DNA from: an uncultured Christensenella sp.
Lineage (GTDB): Bacteria; Bacillota; Clostridia; Christensenellales; Borkfalkiaceae
Assembly: GCA_910586035.1 (NCBI GenBank)
Contig: CAJUHT010000002.1
Location: forward strand, 101,024 to 165,023
DNA length: 64,000 nucleotides
Direction: 5' to 3'
The position numbers and the translations under genes are program-made. The notes under the pieces are model-generated. The model was not told where the DNA came from, ran no database searches, and saw only the letters and a list, made by a program, of their open reading frames with translations. Shown in pieces: positions 35,620 to 44,579 of the stretch (positions are counted from its first letter, which is position 1; every line of letters starts with the position of its first letter).

Positions 35620-36108
35620 TTATTCGTCTGCGGGCGCGTTGAAGCCGTCGGGGTCGACGTTTATGACAGTGCGGGGGCGTGGCGCAGGCGCAACCGCAGG
35701 CTGCGGCGCAGGCTTTGCCGCCTTAGGGCGAGCCGCGTCGGAACGCATCTGCGCAAAAGCCGTATTCAACAGCTCGCGCATAGCGTCGATAAGTATCTGC
35801 GCGTACTCCTCCATTTCGGCAACCTGCGAAGCGGTATAATAGCCCGCCTCCTTCATAACGGAGATAAGGTAAGCCGTCTGGTTGAGTTTTACCATTGCGC
35901 GTGAAGCAAGGTCTACCTTTATTTTCCGCTCCTCTATATCCGCGAGCGAAGCGATGTATGTACCCGCCTCTATGCCCGTTTGAAAGAGCATATCGGCAAA
36001 CACCTTGCCCTGTCTGGGGAAGATTTTTGCCCCGTACAGTTTTATAAGTTTTTTACCCAACTCCGCGCTTACTTCCTTGTAGGAAGCCGTATGCTGATTT
36101 TCTTCCAT
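35620..36108 (-). CDS. Four-helix-bundle protein (S23/bAvd-like), divergent
   Basis: The 162-residue protein has four predicted amphipathic helices in residues 8-125 (LGKKLIKLYGAKIFPRQG, FADMLFQTGIEAGTYIASL, KVDLASRAMVKLNQTAYLIS, YTASQVAEMEEYAQILIDAM), arranged like the 23S rRNA intervening-sequence (S23) and Avd four-helix-bundle family, followed by a Pro/Ala-rich tail of about 35 residues. Avd-like proteins partner reverse transcriptases in diversity-generating retroelements; no reverse transcriptase is in the window. Its role beside tsaD and prfB is unknown. The family call rests on helix pattern and is tentative. Confidence 0.5.
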   Translation of the reverse strand: MEENQHTASYKEVSAELGKKLIKLYGAKIFPRQGKVFADMLFQTGIEAGTYIASLADIEERKIKVDLASRAMVKLNQTAYLISVMKEAGYYTASQVAEMEEYAQILIDAMRELLNTAFAQMRSDAARPKAAKPAPQPAVAPAPRPRTVINVDPDGFNAPADE

Positions 36109-36143
36109 AGCAACCCCTGTTTAGACGATATCCCTTTACGCAA

Positions 36144-37244
36144 TTATACGGTCTTTTTGAGATAGTCGATTATAAAGCCCTGTATATCGCCGTCCATAAC
36201 CGCCTGAATGTTGGAATTTTCGTATCCCGTGCGTTGGTCTTTGGCGAGGGTGTAAGGGCAGAAAACGTACGAACGTATCTGACTGCCCCACTCTATTTTC
36301 TTTATTTCACCCTTTATTTCCGCGTCCGCCGCTTCCCTTTCGGCAATCTGCCGCTCAATGAGTTTGGCGCGCAGATATTGGAACGCCATTTCCTTATTCT
36401 GCAACTGACTGCGCTCGTTCTGGCAGGTTACGACTATGCCCGTGGGGAAGTGCGTAATGCGTATGGCGGTTTCGGTTTTGTTTACCTTTTGTCCGCCCGC
36501 GCCGGAAGAGCGGTACACGTCTATTCTTATATCCTCGTCGCGTATTTCAACTTCGCCCGCGTCGTCCACTTCGGGCATAACTTCGAGCGAGGCAAAAGAG
36601 GTATGGCGGCGCTTGTTGCTGTCGAACGGGGAAATGCGCACAAGCCTGTGAACGCCCTTTTCCGCCTTTAAAAAGCCGTAAGCGTTTTCGCCCTCCACCC
36701 TGAAAGACACAGACTTTATTCCCGCCTCGTCGCCGCTTTCCATATCCAGCTCGGTAACCTTAAAGCCCGCCTTTTCGCAGTAGCGCAGATACATCCTGTA
36801 AAGCATCTGAGTCCAATCGCAGGCTTCCGTGCCGCCCGCGCCGGAATGGAGGTTCAAAATGGCGTTGTTCGCGTCATACTTGCCCTTCAACAGCGCGCGG
36901 ATACGCATATCCTCAATGTCCTCTTCGGCGGCGGAAATCATCTGTTCGAGTTCGGGAATAAGGCTTTCGTCGTCCGCCTCCTCGATTAAATCGATAAACG
37001 CGAGGGCGTCGGCAATCGCCGTTTTGCCCCTCTCGTAGGAAGCCATTTTATTTTCGATAGAAGATATTTCGCGCCCGACCGTCTTGGATTTTTCCAAATC
37101 CTGCCACACTTCGGGCTTTTCCTGCTCGGCTTTGAAGTACTCCAACTTTTCGCCAAGATTGTCGATATCCAACGCGTACTTGGCTTCGGCAAGCGTTTCC
37201 GAAAGCGCTTTTAATCTCAGTCTGTAATCGTCTGCTTTAAACAT
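36144..37244 (-). CDS. prfB: Peptide chain release factor 2
   Basis: RF2 ends translation at UGA and UAA. I start at the ATG at 37244 (MFKADDYRLRLK), which matches the usual N-terminus and gives 366 residues, the E. coli length; a TTG at 37286 is in frame but lacks support. The stop-recognition tripeptide SPF is at 205-207 and the catalytic GGQ at 250-252 (SSGAGGQKVNKTETAIR). The region where many prfB genes have the CUUUGAC +1 frameshift (about codon 25) reads straight through as YALDIDNL, so autoregulatory frameshifting is absent. Confidence 0.96.
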   Translation of the reverse strand: MFKADDYRLRLKALSETLAEAKYALDIDNLGEKLEYFKAEQEKPEVWQDLEKSKTVGREISSIENKMASYERGKTAIADALAFIDLIEEADDESLIPELEQMISAAEEDIEDMRIRALLKGKYDANNAILNLHSGAGGTEACDWTQMLYRMYLRYCEKAGFKVTELDMESGDEAGIKSVSFRVEGENAYGFLKAEKGVHRLVRISPFDSNKRRHTSFASLEVMPEVDDAGEVEIRDEDIRIDVYRSSGAGGQKVNKTETAIRITHFPTGIVVTCQNERSQLQNKEMAFQYLRAKLIERQIAEREAADAEIKGEIKKIEWGSQIRSYVFCPYTLAKDQRTGYENSNIQAVMDGDIQGFIIDYLKKTV

Positions 37245-37385
37245 TAAATTTCTCTCTCGCAAAAGTCTTACGCCGTCGCCGCTCAACCAAATTTAAGGGC
37301 GTTGCCCGAAACGGGGCGCAATTATCAGCGCGCGGCGCAAAAGCGTAGTTTTGCTTGCTTATTTATTATTTTAATAAACTTTCAA

Positions 37386-40208
37386 TCAGTTTTTAGGTCT
37401 GTGAATCTTAGTGCCTTCGGGTACGAAATTGCCCTTGTCGTCAACGGGCTTGGGGGCGGGCGCCGCCTGCTCCTTTGCGGGCTGAGGCTGGGGCTTGGGC
37501 ACGGGCATAGGTCTGCCCTGCACCATATTGGCGGGCATACGCACGATTCTGCCCTTTAAAAGACGGGTAATGGTAGTCGTCTGGATACGGTCTATCATTT
37601 CGTCGAACATTTCGTGTCCCTCTTCCTTATAGGCGATAACGGGGTCCTGCTGGGCGTAACCCCTCAAACCTATACCCTTTCTAAGCTGGTCCATAGCGTC
37701 GATATGGTCTATCCAATACCTGTCTACCGCGCGCAGAAGCTCGTCGCGCTCGATTTGATGGAAATCGACCTGACCGTTGGTATCCCTTGCTATATTTTCG
37801 ATTTTAACCTCGTAAGACTTGGTAACTTCCTTACAAATCTTGTGAATAGCCGCCTCGTAGTCCCAACGGTTGAGCATTTCGCGCGTTATTTCAAACTCGC
37901 ACTCGTCGGGGTATACCTTTTGGCGAAGCGTTTCGTTAAGCGCAACCTCGTCCCACTGTTCGGGCATAGCGTCGGTATTTACGCACTCCCTTACCACCTT
38001 TTCAACGTAGTCGGGAATATATTTTAAAATTTGTTCGTGAACGTTGCCGCCGCGGAGAACGTTTAACCTTTCGGCATAAATGAGTTTACGCTGTTCGTTC
38101 ATAACCTCGTCGTACTGCAAGGTGTGCTTACGCATACCGAAGTTGCGCCCCTCGATTGCGCGCTGCGCGTTTTCAATCGAGCGGGAGAGCATTTTAGATT
38201 GCAGGCACTCGTCCTCGTCCATAAGCGTGGTGTAAATGCCCTTTAACCTCTCGCCGCCGAACCTCTTTGCGAGGTCGTCTTCGAGAGAAATAAAGAATAC
38301 CGAAGCGCCCACGTCGCCCTGTCTGCCCGCACGTCCGCGGAGCTGGTTGTCGATACGGCGGGATTCGTGCCTTTCGGTGCCGAGTATGCAGAGCCCGCCC
38401 GCTTCTATAACCTTTTCCTTTTCCGCGTCCGTTTCCGACTTGAATTTAGCGTACAGCTCGGCGTATCTGTCGCGCGCGGTCTGCTCTTCGGAGGTGAATT
38501 GCCTGTCAGCATAGGAAATGGCGACCTCTATCATATCGTGGTCGTAGCCCTCTTCCCTCATACGCTTTTTTGCAAGGTATTCGGGGTTGCCGCCAAGCAG
38601 AATATCGGTGCCGCGCCCCGCCATATTGGTTGCGATTGTAACCGCGCCGTAACGCCCCGCCTGAGCTACTATTTCCGCCTCGCGCTCGTGATTCTTTGCA
38701 TTGAGTATATAGTGCTTAATGCCGTTGCGCATCAAAAGACGGGAAATTTCTTCCGACTTGTCTACCGTAACCGTACCTATAAGCACGGGTTGACCCTTTT
38801 CGTGGCGGGCGGAAACTTCCTGCACAATCGCCTTTTTCTTGCTTTCCACCGTAGAGAAAATCGCGTCCGGCTCGTCCACCCTCTGTATGGGCTTGTTTGT
38901 GGGGATAACTACCACGTCGAGCGAGTAAATGGTGCGGAATTCCGCTTCCTCCGTCTTTGCCGTACCCGTCATTCCCGAAAGCTTTTTGTAAAGCCTGAAA
39001 TAGTTCTGGAAAGTTACGGTTGCGTGCGTCTTGTTTTCTTCGCGCACCTTTACGTGTTCCTTGGCTTCGATAGCCTGATGAAGTCCGTCGGAATAGCGCC
39101 TGCCCACCATTAAACGACCCGTAAACTCGTCGACTATCATAATCTCGCCGTCCTGCGTTACGATATAGCTCTCGTCGCGGGCAAACAACTCGTGCGCCTT
39201 TAACGCCTGCTGAATGTGGTGGTTGAGTTCGGCGTTTTCGATATCGCCGAGATTTTTAATGTTGAAAAACCTTTCCGCCTTTGCCGCGCCGAGCTCGGTA
39301 ATGATTACCGACTTGTCCTGACGGTCGATAACGTAGTCCCAGGTTTCCATATCCTTGCGGATAGCTTCGAGCTTGCGGTTTACCTCTTCCTCTTCCTCGG
39401 TGAGCTGCTGGTTTTTCTTTTTCTTTAAGGGAGCTTTGTTTTCCGCCTCCTTCTTGTCGTCGTCGAAGCCGCCGTGAAGGGTGCGGACGAATCTGTCCAC
39501 CTGCTCGTAAAGCTTACTGCTTTCGCCGCCCCTGCCGGAAATAATGAGGGGCGTTCTCGCTTCGTCGATTAAAATGGAGTCGACCTCGTCGATAATGCAA
39601 TAGTTGAGTTCGCGCTGTACCATTGCGGGGATAGACGTCTTTAAGTTGTCGCGCAGGTAATCGAAGCCCAACTCGTTGTTGGTTGCGTATAAAATGTCGC
39701 TTTCGTACGCCTTCTTCTTTTCGTCGTCGTCCATACCGGGAACGACAACGCCGACGGTAAGCCCCATAAACTTGTGCACCTTACCCATCCACTCGGCGTC
39801 GCGCTTGGCGAGATAGTCGTTGACCGTAACGATATGCACGCCCTTGCCTGTGAGCGCGTTTAAATAGGCGGGAAGCGTGGAAACGAGCGTTTTGCCTTCG
39901 CCCGTTCTCATCTCGGCTATACGCCCCTGATGAAGGCATATGCCGCCTATGATTTGCACGTGGAAGTGCTTCATTTTAAGTACGCGCCAGCTTGCTTCCC
40001 TGAGCGCGGCAAACGCGTCGAAAAGCAAATCGTCCAACGTTTCGCCGTTTGCCAACCTTTCCTTGAATACAGCCGTCTGGCTTTTAAGCTCTTCGTCCGT
40101 CATTACGGCGTACTTGGGTTCCAAATCCTCTACTTTTTTGGCAAGCTTGTCCAGCTTTTTTACCGCTTTGCGGCTGTCGGAATTGGATAAAAAATTAAGC
40201 AGTCCCAT
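37386..40208 (-). CDS. secA: Preprotein translocase ATPase SecA
   Basis: SecA drives preproteins through SecYEG. In the 940-residue protein Walker A is MRTGEGKTL (GEGKT 103-107), DEAD-like CIIDEVDSILID follows near 210, and motif VI is QLRGRAGRQGD. N-terminus MGLLNFLSNSDSRKAVKKL is standard. A lysine/glutamate-rich insertion (ENKAPLKKKKNQQLTEEEEE, about 255-275) sits in the first nucleotide-binding domain. The C-terminus is Pro-rich and lacks the CxCxSG..CH zinc motif that binds SecB, as expected where SecB is absent. Confidence 0.97.
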   Translation of the reverse strand: MGLLNFLSNSDSRKAVKKLDKLAKKVEDLEPKYAVMTDEELKSQTAVFKERLANGETLDDLLFDAFAALREASWRVLKMKHFHVQIIGGICLHQGRIAEMRTGEGKTLVSTLPAYLNALTGKGVHIVTVNDYLAKRDAEWMGKVHKFMGLTVGVVVPGMDDDEKKKAYESDILYATNNELGFDYLRDNLKTSIPAMVQRELNYCIIDEVDSILIDEARTPLIISGRGGESSKLYEQVDRFVRTLHGGFDDDKKEAENKAPLKKKKNQQLTEEEEEVNRKLEAIRKDMETWDYVIDRQDKSVIITELGAAKAERFFNIKNLGDIENAELNHHIQQALKAHELFARDESYIVTQDGEIMIVDEFTGRLMVGRRYSDGLHQAIEAKEHVKVREENKTHATVTFQNYFRLYKKLSGMTGTAKTEEAEFRTIYSLDVVVIPTNKPIQRVDEPDAIFSTVESKKKAIVQEVSARHEKGQPVLIGTVTVDKSEEISRLLMRNGIKHYILNAKNHEREAEIVAQAGRYGAVTIATNMAGRGTDILLGGNPEYLAKKRMREEGYDHDMIEVAISYADRQFTSEEQTARDRYAELYAKFKSETDAEKEKVIEAGGLCILGTERHESRRIDNQLRGRAGRQGDVGASVFFISLEDDLAKRFGGERLKGIYTTLMDEDECLQSKMLSRSIENAQRAIEGRNFGMRKHTLQYDEVMNEQRKLIYAERLNVLRGGNVHEQILKYIPDYVEKVVRECVNTDAMPEQWDEVALNETLRQKVYPDECEFEITREMLNRWDYEAAIHKICKEVTKSYEVKIENIARDTNGQVDFHQIERDELLRAVDRYWIDHIDAMDQLRKGIGLRGYAQQDPVIAYKEEGHEMFDEMIDRIQTTTITRLLKGRIVRMPANMVQGRPMPVPKPQPQPAKEQAAPAPKPVDDKGNFVPEGTKIHRPKN

Positions 40209-40264
40209 TATTAAAAACTCCCGTGTACCCCTTATAGGGGTAATATGATTATAGTCCGATTAAA

Positions 40265-40293
40265 AGTATACTATATTTTTGCCATCAAGTAAA
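40265..40293 (-). promoter_or_regulatory. secA promoter
   Basis: Minus-strand TTTACT (40288-40293), 17 bases, TATACT (40265-40270). A second TATAAT lies at 40248-40253. A short hairpin, TACCCC/GGGGTA (40226-40242), sits just upstream of the ribosome binding site. Confidence 0.55.
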
Positions 40294-40336
40294 AGCTTTT
40301 TTCCGCAAAAAATGCAATATTTTGCTTTTTATGGAA

Positions 40337-40364
40337 ATAACCCCGCAATTTGTTGCGGGGTTAT
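40337..40364 (-). terminator. Terminator after adenine deaminase gene
   Basis: ATAACCCCGCAA / TTGCGGGGTTAT, a perfect 12-bp stem with TTTG loop, 15 bases after the ade stop, followed by TTTCC on the minus strand. It closes the topoisomerase-ade operon. Confidence 0.75.
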
Positions 40365-40379
40365 CTTATTTTTTTAAAT

Positions 40380-42098
40380 TCAATCGGCGTTTATATCGGT
40401 AAACGCAAACTTCTCCACGTCGAACAGCCCCGTATCCAAAAGCTTTAAGCGCGGCACTACGGCAAGCGACATAAACGCAAGCGACAAAAAGGCGTCCACC
40501 TCCGGCTTAACGCCCATAACGTACGCGCGGGCGTAAATCTTTTCGCTTGCCGCCACAAGCTCGGCAGGCTCCGCCGACGACATAATGCCGCCGATATCGA
40601 GTGGAACGCTAAGCATTTCGTCCTGCTTTCTGTCGTAAACCGCCATACCGCCGCCTATTTGAGCAAGCTCGCGCGCGACCTTTGCCATACTGCGGTTGTC
40701 GTCGCCGACGATTAACATATTGTGCGAGTCGTGCGCGACGGTAAGCCCCACCGCGCCGCCGTGGAAGCCGTAGCCCTTTAAAAGACCCAGCCCTATGTTG
40801 CCCGTAAGCTTGTGCCTTTCCAAGACGGCAAGCTTTAAAATTTGCATATCGGCTATATTGACGTCGCCGTTGAGCGAGGGCAGTTCTACCGTTTCGCACC
40901 CCGTAACTATGCTTCCGCCCGTAAGCGTTATAGCCTTGGCGCGGGTGCCTTTAAGCGCAATTTTAAACTCGTCCGCCGTTACCGTGCCGATATGCACGGT
41001 ATCCTTTACGCAGTCGGGAATATATTTTTCCGCCGCGTCGAACAGCGGTTTTCCCCTTTCCGCAACGAGCTTTCCGTTTTTAAATACGTGAGTAACGCAA
41101 AAATCTTCCAAATCGTCCACAACCGCCAAATCGGCAAAGTAGAAGGGCGCAACCGCTCCCCGCCACTTCAAACCGTAGCACTCTGCGGCGTTTAAAGTTG
41201 CCATCGTAACCGCCCTTAGAGGGTCTACCCCCGCCGCAACAGCAGTGCGCAGAGCGTCGTCTATATGTCCGTATTCGCATATATCCGAGGCGTGTCTGTC
41301 ATCGGTGCAAATGAGGAACCTGCGGTAATTTTTGGCGTTTACAACCTTGCCGTCGGCTTGTATGTTGCGCGCCGTGGAGCCGTGCCTGAGCGCGACGTAC
41401 ATACCTTTGGACAGCTTTTCTTCTATTTCCTTTTTGCCCTCGCACTCGTGGTCGGTGATTATGCCGCCGCAGAGATACGCGTTTAGCGCCTTGCCGTGCA
41501 ACGCGGGGGCGTGCCCGTCGCACGCCTTTCCCTGCGCGTGCGCCGCTTCCAGCTTTTTTACCGCCTCGCCGTCCCCCTTTATTACGGCGGGATAATTCAT
41601 AAACTCGCCCAACCCGTAAAACGCGTTTTCGGCGATTAGCCTTTGAATATCCCCGCCCGAAAGGGTTGCGCCGCTCGTTTCAAACGGCGTTGCGGGCACG
41701 CAGGAGGGAAGCATCAGCTTTACTTCGAGCGGCGTTCTTTCCGCCGCCGCGGCAACGTACTTTGCGCCCTCCTCCCCGCACACGTTGGTTATTTCGTGCG
41801 GGTCGGCTATGACGGTTACCGTGCCGCGCGGAACGACGATTGATGCAAAGCCCTCGGGGGAAAGTTTACTGCTCTCTATATGCACGTGAGCGTCGATAAA
41901 CCCCGGCAAAACTATTTTGCCGTTTAAATCGTACTCGACCTTACCCCTGTACTTGCCGACGCCTACGATGCGGTCGCCGCAAATAGCTATGTCGCCCTTT
42001 CTCAGCTTGCCGCAAAACACGTCGGCATAGCGCGCGTTTTTAAGCACTGTATCGCATTGCCTGCGGGATATTGCCGCGTCAATATACTCTTTTATCAT
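40380..42098 (-). CDS. ade: Adenine deaminase
   Basis: Converts adenine to hypoxanthine and ammonia. The 572-residue amidohydrolase carries PGFIDAHVHIESSKLSPEGF (HVH 71-73), VTVIADPHEITNVCG, DGHAPALHGKALNAYLC, and TDDRHASDI with the catalytic Asp, then the C-terminal adenine-deaminase domain with VAHDSHNMLIVG and QIGGGMAVY. Length is typical of bacterial Ade. Its ATG overlaps the stop of the topoisomerase A-subunit gene (ATGA), so it is co-translated with it. Confidence 0.96.
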   Translation of the reverse strand: MIKEYIDAAISRRQCDTVLKNARYADVFCGKLRKGDIAICGDRIVGVGKYRGKVEYDLNGKIVLPGFIDAHVHIESSKLSPEGFASIVVPRGTVTVIADPHEITNVCGEEGAKYVAAAAERTPLEVKLMLPSCVPATPFETSGATLSGGDIQRLIAENAFYGLGEFMNYPAVIKGDGEAVKKLEAAHAQGKACDGHAPALHGKALNAYLCGGIITDHECEGKKEIEEKLSKGMYVALRHGSTARNIQADGKVVNAKNYRRFLICTDDRHASDICEYGHIDDALRTAVAAGVDPLRAVTMATLNAAECYGLKWRGAVAPFYFADLAVVDDLEDFCVTHVFKNGKLVAERGKPLFDAAEKYIPDCVKDTVHIGTVTADEFKIALKGTRAKAITLTGGSIVTGCETVELPSLNGDVNIADMQILKLAVLERHKLTGNIGLGLLKGYGFHGGAVGLTVAHDSHNMLIVGDDNRSMAKVARELAQIGGGMAVYDRKQDEMLSVPLDIGGIMSSAEPAELVAASEKIYARAYVMGVKPEVDAFLSLAFMSLAVVPRLKLLDTGLFDVEKFAFTDINAD

Positions 42099-44575
42099 AA
42101 TTTCATCTGTTGGTGTCCGTCCTCGAAATCGGAGCGGTATTTAAGCGGCACCGCCGCGGTAACCTCGCCCGCCGCGGGAAGGTACTTGCCCCTCGAAGGT
42201 CTGGGTTCGATTGAAATATCTTCCGTATCCATCTCGGTAACCGAATTGTCGGCGCGAACAACCGCCAGCTTATAGGGCACGGTTACGTAGTCGGCAAACA
42301 GCACTTTCGACTTGCCGTCCACAATCATCATACCCTTTCTGCCCCTGCCCATAGGCTGGAACAACGAGGCTATTACGCGCTTTGCCGCGCCCGCGTCGGA
42401 GATTATAATTATTTCCCCCTCGCCGTAGAACTGCGTTGCAAACACAACTTCGTCGCCGTCGTTTAACAGTATGCCGCGCACGCCGCCCGTAACCCTGCCC
42501 TGAACGGGCACGTCGTCCTTGTCGGCGTTTAAACATATACCCTCGCGCGTTACGAAACACATCGTGCAGTCGTTGTCTTCAATATAATTCTCAACGGCGA
42601 GCACCTCGTCGCCGGGCTTTAACTTGATTGCGGGGAACACCTGTCGGGAAACGGAATACTCATCCCAGGAAGTGCGCTTTACCGTGCCCTGACGGGTGAA
42701 GAAAAGTAAGTCGCCCTTTGGTGGCTCGTTGCCGACCGCATAAATTTTTACAGGCTTTTCGCCGCGCAGAGCCGCGTCGTAATAGTCCTTGATTTTTATG
42801 CCGCCCGCGCCCATACCCGCGGCGTCGAACAAATTCAAGTCCAATCTTATGCAGTTGCCGTAGTTTGTAAACACGATAGCCGCGCCGTCCGACTTGCAAA
42901 CTACCGTCTGCTTATACAGCGCGTCCGCGCGGTAAACGGAGGCAAGCGGTTTTTTGTGCTTTTGGTCAAACTCGATTTTGTCGATAAATTTGAGGTTGTC
43001 GCCCGCCGTTAAAGTGAGCACCCAATCGGTTGAAGCGCGCTTTATATCCTGACGGAACACCTTTATTTCCTCCGCCGACGATACGATTTCCGTCTTGCGG
43101 GGGCAGGGATATTTTTCCTTGATTTCGCGCATTTCGCTCTTGACGATATTCATCTGCTCGTCGCGGCTGGCAAGTATCGCCTTTAACCGCTCTATGCGCA
43201 CCCTCAGCTCCGCCAACTCCCTTTCGAGTTTTACGATTTCCAGCTTGGCAAGGCGGGCAAGGCGCAAATCGAGTATAGCCTGCGCCTGTCTTTCGGAAAG
43301 CGCAAAAGTTTCCATTAGCCGCGTCCTTGCAACGGGCGTGCTCTCCGACGACTTGATTATGCGTATAACCTCGTCTATGTTGTGCACGCCTATAATAAGA
43401 CCTTCGAGGATATGGCAACGCGCCTCCGCTTCTTTCAGCTCGTACTTGGTGCGGCGGATAACCACCTGCCGCTGGTAGGCTACGTAGTACTTGATTATGT
43501 CAATCAGCCCCAGCTGTTGTGGCTTGCCGCCCGCGATTGCAACCATATTTATACCGAACGTACACTCCAAGTCGGTATACTTGAACAGGAAGTTGAGTAT
43601 GGAGTCTACGTCGGCTTCCTTTTTGCAGTAAATCACCGCGCGCATACCCGTGCGGTCGGATTCGTCCACAATATCGCTTATGCCGGCAAGCGCCTCCTTC
43701 TTGTCCTCCTTTAAGAGCATAATCTTTCTTAAAAGGTCGGCTTTGTTAGTCTGGTATGGAAGCTCGGTAAAAATAATTTCCTTTTTGCCGCCGTCGCCGT
43801 TTTCCACGGAATAGCGGGCGCGCAGGGTTATTCTTCCCCTGCCCGTTTCATACGCCTGCTTCAACTCGTTTTCAATGATAAACCCGCCCGTGGAAAAATC
43901 GGGTCCGGGGATGATTTTCATCATAGAAGCAAGGGATATATGCGGATTGTCAATATACGCGCACACGCCGTCGATAACTTCCGAAAGGTTGTGCGTGGGT
44001 ATGTTTGTGGCAAGCCCAACGGCTATGCCGTTTGCGCCGTTGACCAATAAATTGGGATATCTGCCGGGGAGTATGTCCGGCTCTAAAAGGCTGTCGTCGA
44101 AGTTAAAGGAAAAGGGTACCGTTTCCTTATCTATGTCCTTTAAAAGCTCCAAGGCGAGCGGTTCGAGCCTCGCCTCGGTATACCTCATAGCCGCGGCGGG
44201 GTCGCCGTCTACCGAGCCGAAGTTGCCGTGCCCGTTTACGAGCGTTAGGCGCATATTGAAGTCCTGCGCCATTCTAACCATTGCGTCGTAAACCGAGCTG
44301 TCGCCGTGCGGGTGGTATTTACCCATACAGTCGCCGACTATTCTCGCCGACTTCTTGTGCGGCTTATCGGGCGTTAAACCCATTTCCGCCATAGTGTAGA
44401 GTATGCGCCGCTGAACGGGCTTTAAGCCGTCCTCCACCCTCGGAAGCGCCCTGTCGAGTATTACAAACTCCGCATACGGCAACATCGATTGGGGCATAAC
44501 CTCCTCAATCGGCGTTGTAAACACCTTGCCTTGGGGGATAAACGTTTGAAAATTGTCCTCTTTTTTCTTAGCCAT
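42095..44575 (-). CDS. Type IIA DNA topoisomerase subunit A (GyrA/ParC)
   Basis: The 826-residue subunit cuts and rejoins DNA. Active-site Tyr132 lies in AMRYTEARL; the quinolone-resistance region is HPHGDSSVYDAMVRMAQDF with Ser93 and Asp97 (E. coli GyrA 83 and 87) in the sensitive state. Six C-terminal blades follow from about residue 500; the canonical GyrA box QRRGGKG is not found, the closest being MGRGRKG near residue 770. This leaves GyrA and ParC both possible: the core is GyrA-like (GHGNFGSVDGD), the missing box is ParC-like. It starts 5 bases after the subunit B gene. Confidence 0.93.
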   Translation of the reverse strand: MAKKKEDNFQTFIPQGKVFTTPIEEVMPQSMLPYAEFVILDRALPRVEDGLKPVQRRILYTMAEMGLTPDKPHKKSARIVGDCMGKYHPHGDSSVYDAMVRMAQDFNMRLTLVNGHGNFGSVDGDPAAAMRYTEARLEPLALELLKDIDKETVPFSFNFDDSLLEPDILPGRYPNLLVNGANGIAVGLATNIPTHNLSEVIDGVCAYIDNPHISLASMMKIIPGPDFSTGGFIIENELKQAYETGRGRITLRARYSVENGDGGKKEIIFTELPYQTNKADLLRKIMLLKEDKKEALAGISDIVDESDRTGMRAVIYCKKEADVDSILNFLFKYTDLECTFGINMVAIAGGKPQQLGLIDIIKYYVAYQRQVVIRRTKYELKEAEARCHILEGLIIGVHNIDEVIRIIKSSESTPVARTRLMETFALSERQAQAILDLRLARLAKLEIVKLERELAELRVRIERLKAILASRDEQMNIVKSEMREIKEKYPCPRKTEIVSSAEEIKVFRQDIKRASTDWVLTLTAGDNLKFIDKIEFDQKHKKPLASVYRADALYKQTVVCKSDGAAIVFTNYGNCIRLDLNLFDAAGMGAGGIKIKDYYDAALRGEKPVKIYAVGNEPPKGDLLFFTRQGTVKRTSWDEYSVSRQVFPAIKLKPGDEVLAVENYIEDNDCTMCFVTREGICLNADKDDVPVQGRVTGGVRGILLNDGDEVVFATQFYGEGEIIIISDAGAAKRVIASLFQPMGRGRKGMMIVDGKSKVLFADYVTVPYKLAVVRADNSVTEMDTEDISIEPRPSRGKYLPAAGEVTAAVPLKYRSDFEDGHQQMKL

Positions 44576-44579
44576 TTAA

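Noticed and set aside
35620..36108. Diversity-generating retroelement accessory protein (Avd) as a firm call
   Set aside because: No reverse transcriptase, template repeat or variable repeat was seen nearby; only the helix pattern is similar.
37244..37286. Longer RF2 start at the TTG at 37286 and possible +1 frameshift
   Set aside because: The ATG at 37244 gives the standard N-terminus and length, and the frame is continuous through the usual frameshift position.
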